Part shown: positions 1-5,297 of the stretch, piece by piece
How positions within the stretch are numbered: position 1 is the stretch's first letter
How the letters are laid out: each line of letters starts with the position of its first letter
Notes under the pieces: model-generated
What the model was told of the DNA's origin: nothing
The model's database searches: none
What the model saw: the letters and a program-made list of their open reading frames with translations, nothing else
Assembly: GCA_002373715.1 (NCBI GenBank)
Contig: DFLI01000066.1
Location: forward strand, 1-6,367
Direction: 5' to 3'
Length of the DNA stretch: 6,367 nt
From: Bacteroidales bacterium UBA3623
GTDB taxonomy: Bacteria; Bacteroidota; Bacteroidia; Bacteroidales; UBA932
Made by a program: the position numbers and the translations under genes

Positions 1-1302
1 CTGCGCTTTGCCAAGTGCGCCGTAGCCGCTGCCTCCATGCGGGGCAAGAGCTACCTTTCCATCGGCGCGGTGTGCATGGGTATTGCCGGTTCCATCGTGA
101 ACCCGGACTTCTTCGAAGACTACCTGGGCATGCGCTGCGAGGGCATAGACGAAGTGGAAATCATCCGTCGTATGGAACGCGGCATTTACGACCACGAGGA
201 GTATGAAAAAGCCCTGAAATGGGCCAAGCAGAACTGCAAGGAGAACGATGATATTTGCAACCGGGAAGACCTCAAGAAAACCCGCGAAGCCAAGGATAAA
301 GACTGGGAGTTCACCGTGAAGATGGCCATCATTATCCGGGACCTGCTGCAGGGCAATCCCAAGCTCAAGGAGCTGGGCTTCGGAGAGGAAGCCCTGGGCC
401 ATAACGCCATCCTGGGCGGTTTCCAGGGCCAGCGTCAGTGGACGGATTTCTACCCCAACGGAGACTTCGCGGAGGCCATCCTCAACTCTTCCTTCGACTG
501 GAACGGCATTCGCAAGCCCTTCGTGCTGGCCACGGAGAACGACAGCCTGAACGGCGTAGCCATGCTCCTGGGCCACCTGGTTTCCCAAACGGCCGCCATC
601 TTTGCCGATGTGCGCACCTACTGGAGCCCCGAAGCCGTAGAGCGTGTTACGGGTGAAAAGTTGCAGGGCCAAGCCGCGAACGGTATTATCCATCTGATTA
701 ACTCCGGCGCCGCCTCGCTGGACGGCAGCGGCCGCTGCACCAAAGACGGCAAACCCGCCATGAAGCCCTTCTGGGAAATCTCTGAAAAAGAGGCCCAGGA
801 CTGCTTGGATGCCACGGTATGGGTACCCGCCAACCGCGAATACTTCCGCGGCGGCGGCTTCTCTTCCAAGTTCCTCTCCAAGGGCGGCATGCCCTGCACC
901 ATGATTCGCATGAACATAGTGAAGAACCTGGGGCCGGTACTCCAACTGGCCGAAGGCTGGACGGTGGACGTATCCGAAAAACAGTTCAAGATCCTGGACG
1001 ACCGTACGGACAAGGGCTGGCCCACCACCTGGTTCGCCCCACGCCTAGACGCCACCAAGGCCCCGTTCAAAGACGTATACAGCGTCATGAACAACTGGGG
1101 CGCCAACCACGGTGCCATTGTCTACGGCCATGTGGGCGCAGACCTCATCACCCTCTGCTCCATGCTCCGCATCCCCGTGTGCATGCACAACGTGCCCGAC
1201 GAGGCCATTTTCCGCCCGTCCACCTGGCGTGCCTTCGGCATGGACCCCGAAGGCGCCGATTACCGTGCCTGCGCCGCCTACGGGCCGCTATTTAAAAAGT
1301 AA
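1..1302 (+). CDS. fucI: L-fucose isomerase, C-terminal part (5' end outside window)
   Basis: This cytoplasmic ketol isomerase converts L-fucose to L-fuculose, the first step of fucose catabolism, and members of the family also act on D-arabinose. The frame is open from base 1 and ends at TAA 1300-1302, giving 433 visible residues. Recalled alignment to E. coli FucI (591 residues) starts at about its residue 159, so roughly 158 N-terminal residues are missing and the ATG at 37 is internal. The Mn-binding residues are all present: Glu in ATENDSLNG (codon 535), Asp in FADVRTYW (codon 607) and His in NWGANHG (codon 1108). Their spacings of 24 and 167 residues equal those of E. coli E337, D361 and H528. 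The motifs FQGQRQWTDFYPNGD and SMLRIPVCMHNV and the terminal YGPLFKK also match the family. The gene lies upstream of fucP on the same strand. No truncation or frameshift is visible in this part. Confidence 0.97.
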   Translation: MRFAKCAVAAASMRGKSYLSIGAVCMGIAGSIVNPDFFEDYLGMRCEGIDEVEIIRRMERGIYDHEEYEKALKWAKQNCKENDDICNREDLKKTREAKDKDWEFTVKMAIIIRDLLQGNPKLKELGFGEEALGHNAILGGFQGQRQWTDFYPNGDFAEAILNSSFDWNGIRKPFVLATENDSLNGVAMLLGHLVSQTAAIFADVRTYWSPEAVERVTGEKLQGQAANGIIHLINSGAASLDGSGRCTKDGKPAMKPFWEISEKEAQDCLDATVWVPANREYFRGGGFSSKFLSKGGMPCTMIRMNIVKNLGPVLQLAEGWTVDVSEKQFKILDDRTDKGWPTTWFAPRLDATKAPFKDVYSVMNNWGANHGAIVYGHVGADLITLCSMLRIPVCMHNVPDEAIFRPSTWRAFGMDPEGADYRACAAYGPLFKK

Positions 1303-1307
1303 TATAA

Positions 1308-1432
1308 GGAGTAGATATGTACTTCCAAAACCCATGGCCACCCTCGGCCGTGTAAGAGGGAGGGGCCCGCTGGCCCGAAGGGACAGTGGGAGGGGCCGCG
1401 AAGCGGAGGTTTTGGAAGTACATATCTACTCC
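1308..1432. repeat. 125-bp palindromic element with perfect 25-bp inverted arms between fucI and fucP
   Basis: The left arm (1308-1332) and right arm (1408-1432) are exact reverse complements over 25 bp. The match stops abruptly on both sides (1307/1433 and 1333/1407 do not pair). The arms are 40% GC; the 75-base core is about 73% GC. Three hairpins can form in the core: 1333-1352 (7 bp with one G-T pair, loop ACCCTC), 1366-1390 (CCC-GAA-GGG tip on a longer, slightly mismatched stem) and 1396-1406 (CCGC-GAA-GCGG). The element starts 5 bases after the fucI stop and ends 14 bases before the fucP ATG. No T-run follows it on the + strand, so it does not look like a simple intrinsic terminator. 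No transposase and no clear target-site duplication are seen. It may be a dispersed extragenic repeat (MITE- or REP-like), a structured RNA in the fuc mRNA, or both. The structure is seen directly; the role is not known. Confidence 0.9.
1358..1397 (+). repeat. Short direct repeat GGGAGGGGCC, two copies 30 bases apart
   Basis: GGGAGGGGCC occurs at 1358-1367 and again at 1388-1397 inside the palindromic element. Each copy leads into a hairpin whose tip is a GAA triloop (CCC-GAA-GGG at 1374-1382 and CCGC-GAA-GCGG at 1396-1406). This suggests that the core was built from a duplicated unit of about 30 bases made of a G-rich tract and a GAA-loop hairpin. The duplication history is inference; the repeat itself is read directly. 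Confidence 0.75.
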
Positions 1433-1446
1433 AAAAAGACATAGTG

Positions 1447-2751
1447 ATGAAAGAGAAACAAAGTATATTTAAGTATAACGGAGTAAATTACTTACTGCCG
1501 TTTATACTCATCACCGCTTGTTTTGCTCTCTGGGGATTCGCCAACGACATTACCAACCCCATGGTGAAGGCCTTTTCCAAGATTTTCCGCATGAGCGTGA
1601 CGGAAGGGGCTCTTACGCAGGTGGCGTTCTATGGCGGCTATTTTGCCATGGCACTGCCGGCGGCCATGTTCATCCGGCGCTTTACCTATAAAAAAGGTAT
1701 TCTGATGGGCCTGGGGCTGTATGCTACCGGTGCGTTCCTCTTCATTGCAGCACGCTCCACGGGCGAATACTGGCCCTTCCTCATTGCCTATTTCATCCTC
1801 ACCTGCGGGCTCAGTTTCCTGGAGACCAGCGCCAACCCCTACATCCTGGCCATGGGCTCCCCCGAAACGGCCACCCGGCGGCTTAACTTTGCCCAGTCCT
1901 TCAATCCCATCGGCTCGCTTTGCGGCATGTTCGTGGCCATGAACTTTATCCAGGCCCGCCTGAACCCGCTTAGCAGCGCAGAGCGCGCCCAGCTCTCCGA
2001 TGCCGAGTTCGAAGCTGTGAAGCAGAGCGACCTGGCCATCCTCATCAAGCCCTACGTGGTTATCGGTCTGGTGATTGTGGTTATGTTCCTCCTTATCTGG
2101 CTGGTGCAAATGCCGCACGTGAAGGAGGAAAACAAGGGCAGCATCCGCGAAACGCTGAAGGACCTGATTGGCAAAAAACGCTACCGTGAGGGCGTCCTGG
2201 CCCAGTTCTTCTACGTGGGCGTGCAGATTATGTGCTGGACCTTCATTATCCAGTACGGCACTCGCATCTTCATGGAACAGGGCATGAGCGAAATAGACGC
2301 CGAAGTACTTAGCCAGCGGTACAACATTGCCGCCATGATCATCTTCTGCTGCAGCCGCTTTATCTGCACCTGGCTCATGAAGTACCTCTCCCCCGGCAAG
2401 ATGCTGCACATCTTTGCGCTTGCGGGCATTGCCTGCACGCTGGGTGTGATATTCCTGCAGGGTATAGCCGGTCTGTATTGTCTGGTGGCCGTAAGCGCCT
2501 GCATGTCGCTTATGTTCCCCACCATTTACGGCATTGCGCTGGAAGGCTTGGGAGAAGACGCCAAGTTTGGCGCCGCCGGCCTTATCATGGCCATCCTGGG
2601 CGGCTCAGTACTGCCTCCGCTGCAGGCTATGATTATTGACCGCGGAACACTCGTTGGAATGCCCGCGGTCAATGTATCGTTTATCTTGCCGATGTTCTGC
2701 TTTGTGGTAATCGCTATTTACGGTTACCGCGTGTTCAAGAAGATTATTTAG
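1447..2751 (+). CDS. fucP: L-fucose:proton symporter, major facilitator superfamily
   Basis: This inner-membrane permease brings L-fucose into the cell with protons and so supplies FucI, encoded just upstream. The 434-residue product has about 12 hydrophobic segments, roughly at residues 15-35, 55-75, 84-102, 108-128, 147-168, 200-220, 250-270, 291-312, 319-338, 342-362, 372-395 and 408-428. Length and topology fit FucP (E. coli FucP is 438 residues). Family motifs include ALWGFAND (27-34), GLSFLETSANPY with the conserved Glu126 (equivalent to E. coli Glu135), RLNFAQSFNPIGS, and VLAQFFYVGVQIMCW in segment 7. The position matching E. coli Asp46 is Asn37, while an Asp stands three residues earlier (Asp34). 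ATG 1447 is chosen; a GTG directly before it (1444) is possible but would add only one residue. There is no Shine-Dalgarno sequence, only an A-rich leader. The stop overlaps the stop of the convergent glycosyltransferase gene. A related sugar permease of the same subfamily is the main alternative, but the fucI neighbour favours fucose. Confidence 0.93.
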   Translation: MKEKQSIFKYNGVNYLLPFILITACFALWGFANDITNPMVKAFSKIFRMSVTEGALTQVAFYGGYFAMALPAAMFIRRFTYKKGILMGLGLYATGAFLFIAARSTGEYWPFLIAYFILTCGLSFLETSANPYILAMGSPETATRRLNFAQSFNPIGSLCGMFVAMNFIQARLNPLSSAERAQLSDAEFEAVKQSDLAILIKPYVVIGLVIVVMFLLIWLVQMPHVKEENKGSIRETLKDLIGKKRYREGVLAQFFYVGVQIMCWTFIIQYGTRIFMEQGMSEIDAEVLSQRYNIAAMIIFCCSRFICTWLMKYLSPGKMLHIFALAGIACTLGVIFLQGIAGLYCLVAVSACMSLMFPTIYGIALEGLGEDAKFGAAGLIMAILGGSVLPPLQAMIIDRGTLVGMPAVNVSFILPMFCFVVIAIYGYRVFKKII

Positions 2752-3532
2752 TCTTCTTCCACCAGGAGTGACCTCCCTTCTCTCCGGCCCGGAGCAGGCG
2801 CTGGTATTCCAGCGTTTCGCACGGGTCCGGGAAATAACGCGCATAAAGTGCCTTGTGCTTTTCCCATAAACGCAGGCGGATATCCTTAAGCTCCTCGTCG
2901 GAAACTTCCTCGCGGGAGCCCTTGTCCGTATACAGGAAGCAGGTTTCCTCCAACTGAAGCACTTTGGGTTCCTGCGGCAGGCTCTCGAAGAGGCTCAGCC
3001 AGAAATCCCAGTCTTCTATGCCCTTGTCAAACTGCTGGTCAAAACCTTTCCCCAAATACAAATCGTGCTCCGATTTGCGGAAAAGGCAGCTGATATACAG
3101 ACAATTGCGGGAGAGCAGCATGGACATGGAGAACGGCGGCAAGTCCCATTCGGGGCCCTTGCCCAGTCTCTCTGCCTTACCATACACCACGTGCAGGGAA
3201 GGGTCTTCCTCCATGGCGTTCACGGCGGCTTCCAGATATCCCGGAGCCAGCTGGTTGCCGGCATCCAGGAACAGGAGGTATTTGCCGTAGCAACGCTGCA
3301 TGGCAATGTTGCGGGAAGCGGCTATTCCCACATAGGAAACCAGGGGAACTATGGAGAAGCGGCCGTCACGGGAAGAGAACTCCCGGATGGCCTTTACGGA
3401 TTCGTCGGATGACCCATTCTCTACAATAATACACTCCCAGTCCTTGAAGGTCTGATCCTGTACGCTTTTGAGGGTTTCGCCCAGATAAGCCCGTGCATTG
3501 TAGATGGGGATGATTACACTTACTACAGGCAT
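2744..3532 (-). CDS. Family 2 (GT-A fold) glycosyltransferase with degenerate DXD motif
   Basis: This 262-residue protein looks like a soluble nucleotide-sugar-dependent glycosyltransferase; donor and acceptor cannot be read from the sequence. The N-terminus has the classic GT2 start VSVIIPIYNARAYLGETLKSV (4-24) and WECIIVENGSSDES (32-45), where Glu38 replaces the usual Asp of DDGS. GIAASRNIAMQ (69-79) is also typical. The metal-binding DXD region reads LFLDAGNQL, Asp90-Ala-Gly-Asn93, so the second acidic residue is missing. The catalytic-base region GIEDWDFWLSL (171-181) is well kept. No signal peptide or membrane segment is seen. The C-terminus, from about 205, is charged and helical-looking. 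The gene starts 12 bp after the glnS stop on the same strand, so it probably shares that transcript, and its TAA (2744-2746) lies inside the last codons of fucP. It could act in surface polysaccharide or glycolipid synthesis, but nothing nearby shows this. Confidence 0.88.
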   Translation of the reverse strand: MPVVSVIIPIYNARAYLGETLKSVQDQTFKDWECIIVENGSSDESVKAIREFSSRDGRFSIVPLVSYVGIAASRNIAMQRCYGKYLLFLDAGNQLAPGYLEAAVNAMEEDPSLHVVYGKAERLGKGPEWDLPPFSMSMLLSRNCLYISCLFRKSEHDLYLGKGFDQQFDKGIEDWDFWLSLFESLPQEPKVLQLEETCFLYTDKGSREEVSDEELKDIRLRLWEKHKALYARYFPDPCETLEYQRLLRAGEKGGHSWWKKTK

Positions 3533-3544
3533 CTGTATGAAGGA

Positions 3545-5179
3545 TTACTCGGGTTTGTAGGAGTCTTTCAGAGACGTAGTCTTGTTAAAGACGGGGTGCT
3601 CCGGGGTGGAGTCCTTGTCCTTTACGTAGTAGCCGGCGCGTTCAAACTGGACGGCAATGCCGGAGGCATCTTCCAGAAGGGCGGGCTCTGCCCAACCCTT
3701 GCCCATGACCAGGCTCTCGGGATTCAGGAAATCCTTGTAGTCCTTGTCCTCGGGCACCTGGGACATATCGGCCAGGGTGAAGAGACGATCGTAATTGCGG
3801 AGTTCCAGTTCCTGAGCGTGCTCCCGGCTTACCCAATGGATGGTGCCCTTCACGGGACGGTACTCGGTGGAAGGATCGTAGGTGCACTTAAGCTCCACCA
3901 CCTCTCCGTTTTCGTCCTTGATAACCTCGTTGCACTTCACAATATAGGTATACTTCAGGCGCACCTCTCCGCCGGGTTTGAGGCGGAAGAACTTGGCGGG
4001 AGCGTCCTCCATGAAATCGGCCCTTTCTATGAAAAGATTGCCGGTGAAGGGAACGCGGCGCTTGGCACCGTCAGGGTCTGCGGGATTGAGCGGGCAGTTG
4101 AACCATTCCACCTTGCCTTCCGGCCAGTTGGTGATGGTGAGCTTCACAGGGTCCTGCACTACCATATAGCGGTTGGAGCGCTCATTGAGGTCCTGGCGGA
4201 CGCACCACTCCAGCAACTGGATGTCCATGAGCTGGTCACGCTTGGAAACGCCAATCTTGTCGCAGAACATGCGCAGGGCGTTGGCCGTATAACCACGGCG
4301 GCGCACACCGCAGAGGGTGGGCATGCGAGGGTCGTCCCAGCCGCTCACCAGGCCCTTCTGCACCAGCTCCAGCAGCTTGCGCTTACTCATGAGCGTGTAG
4401 GTGAGGTTCAGACGGGCGAACTCGTACTGATGGGAAGGATAGATGCCCAGCGTCTGGATGAACCAGTCGTACAGGGGCCGATGCACGTCAAACTCCAGTG
4501 TGCAGATGGAGTGCGTGATATGTTCTATGGAATCGCACTGACCGTGGGTGTAGTCGTACATGGGGTAGATGCACCACTTGTCTCCGGTGCGGTGATGATG
4601 GGCAAACTTGATGCGGTACAGCAGAGGGTCTCTGAACATCATGTTGGGGTGGGCCATGTCAATCTTGGCACGGAGCACCTTCTCGCCTTCTGCATACTTG
4701 CCGGCCTTCATCTCGCGGAAGAGTTGCAGGTTTTCTTCCACGGAGCGGTCTCTCCAGGGGCTGGGCGTACCGGGCTTATCCACGGTGCCGCGATTTTCGC
4801 GAATCTGCTCCTGGGTCTGGTCGTCCACATAGGCCAGGCCGCGCTTGATCAGATCTTCTGCCCACTCGTAGAGCTGGTCGAAATAGTCGGAGGCATAAAG
4901 CTCCTTGTCCCACTGGAAGCCCAGCCACTTGATATCTTCCTTGATGGAATCCACGTACTCGGTGTCTTCCTTGGTGGGGTTGGTATCGTCGTAGCGGAGG
5001 TTGGTTTTGCCACCATACTTCTGGGCCAGGCCGAAGTTCAGACAAATGCTCTTGGCATGTCCCAGATGCAGGTAACCATTGGGTTCCGGAGGGAAGCGGG
5101 TCATGATGCTGTCCACTTTTCCATCGGCCAAATCCTTTTCGATAATCTCCTCTAAGAAATTGAGTTTGCGCTCTTCCAT
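3545..5179 (-). CDS. glnS: Glutaminyl-tRNA synthetase
   Basis: This cytoplasmic class I synthetase attaches glutamine to tRNA-Gln using ATP. The 544-residue length fits the family (E. coli 554). The Rossmann-fold domain begins with RFPPEPNGYLHLGHAKSICLNF, which carries the HIGH motif as HLGH (38-41), followed by NLRYDDTNPTKEDTEYV. The second ATP-binding motif appears as LMSKRKL, with Met-Ser-Lys at 264-266. DDPRMPTLCGVRRRGYT follows, and then the C-terminal beta-barrel anticodon-binding part (about 330-544). The family-typical wording separates it from glutamyl-tRNA synthetase. An in-frame TTG at 5200 would add seven residues, but the likely promoter box lies at 5209-5216. A start at TTG would leave almost no leader, so ATG 5179 is chosen, with a leader of about 20-25 bases that is A-rich and lacks a Shine-Dalgarno sequence. 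It heads a probable two-gene transcript with the downstream glycosyltransferase. Confidence 0.97.
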   Translation of the reverse strand: MEERKLNFLEEIIEKDLADGKVDSIMTRFPPEPNGYLHLGHAKSICLNFGLAQKYGGKTNLRYDDTNPTKEDTEYVDSIKEDIKWLGFQWDKELYASDYFDQLYEWAEDLIKRGLAYVDDQTQEQIRENRGTVDKPGTPSPWRDRSVEENLQLFREMKAGKYAEGEKVLRAKIDMAHPNMMFRDPLLYRIKFAHHHRTGDKWCIYPMYDYTHGQCDSIEHITHSICTLEFDVHRPLYDWFIQTLGIYPSHQYEFARLNLTYTLMSKRKLLELVQKGLVSGWDDPRMPTLCGVRRRGYTANALRMFCDKIGVSKRDQLMDIQLLEWCVRQDLNERSNRYMVVQDPVKLTITNWPEGKVEWFNCPLNPADPDGAKRRVPFTGNLFIERADFMEDAPAKFFRLKPGGEVRLKYTYIVKCNEVIKDENGEVVELKCTYDPSTEYRPVKGTIHWVSREHAQELELRNYDRLFTLADMSQVPEDKDYKDFLNPESLVMGKGWAEPALLEDASGIAVQFERAGYYVKDKDSTPEHPVFNKTTSLKDSYKPE

Positions 5180-5208
5180 ATTGCTTTTTTGCAGTTTCAA
5201 TGAAGGCT

Positions 5209-5216
5209 CAAAGGTA
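5209..5216 (-). promoter_or_regulatory. Probable glnS promoter, -7 box TACCTTTG
   Basis: Read on the - strand, TACCTTTG matches the Bacteroidetes -7 consensus TAnnTTTG exactly. It would start transcription a few bases downstream, near 5203, leaving about 20-25 bases before ATG 5179. I see no convincing -33 TTTG at the expected distance. The match and its position are seen directly; promoter function is inferred. Confidence 0.6.
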
Positions 5217-5257
5217 CGAAAAAATCCCCATATATGTGCGCTTAAAAATATTTTTCG

Positions 5258-5265
5258 TATTTTTG
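5258..5265 (+). promoter_or_regulatory. Probable spt promoter, -7 box TATTTTTG
   Basis: TATTTTTG fits the Bacteroidetes TAnnTTTG consensus exactly and lies 32 bases before the ATG at 5298. A weak -33 candidate, TGTG at 5235-5238, sits 19 bases upstream. Between this box and the divergent glnS box lies the AT-rich palindrome AAAAATATTTTT (5244-5255). The leader is short, A-rich and lacks a Shine-Dalgarno sequence. Confidence 0.65.
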
Positions 5266-5297
5266 CACGGTTAAACTAGAGATAAAACCTATACCAA

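Noticed and set aside
1292..1423. A 43-codon - strand frame across the palindromic element, starting with MYFQN like the + strand mini-frame
   Set aside because: The shared start is a direct result of the inverted arms, and the rest translates the hairpin core into a Pro-rich, low-complexity product ending inside fucI.
1294..1438. AAAAAG on both sides of the palindromic element (1294-1299 and 1433-1438) as a target-site duplication
   Set aside because: The left copy is separated from the arm by eight bases and belongs to the fucI Lys-Lys codons, while the right copy abuts the arm. The asymmetry and A-richness make chance more likely.
1408..1440. The element as an intrinsic terminator after fucI
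   Set aside because: The right arm is followed by CCAAAAAGAC on the + strand, not a T-run, and fucP directly follows.
1112..1444. A 110-codon + frame running from inside fucI through the palindromic element
   Set aside because: It overlaps fucI in another frame and is open through the element only because of its GC-rich core; no motif and no start signal support it.
1492..2409. A 305-codon open frame on the - strand, antisense to fucP
   Set aside because: It is His-, Glu- and Gly-rich without family motifs and lies opposite a well-supported permease; it is a shadow of the fucP codon pattern.
3596..5155. A 519-codon open frame on the + strand, antisense to glnS
   Set aside because: It shows no recognisable motif and lies wholly opposite a clear glutaminyl-tRNA synthetase. 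GC-rich codon use leaves few stops in this frame, so it is a shadow.
5180..5200. TTG at 5200 as the glnS start
   Set aside because: It would begin only about nine bases from the probable -7 box and adds seven residues not needed for the family; ATG 5179 fits better.
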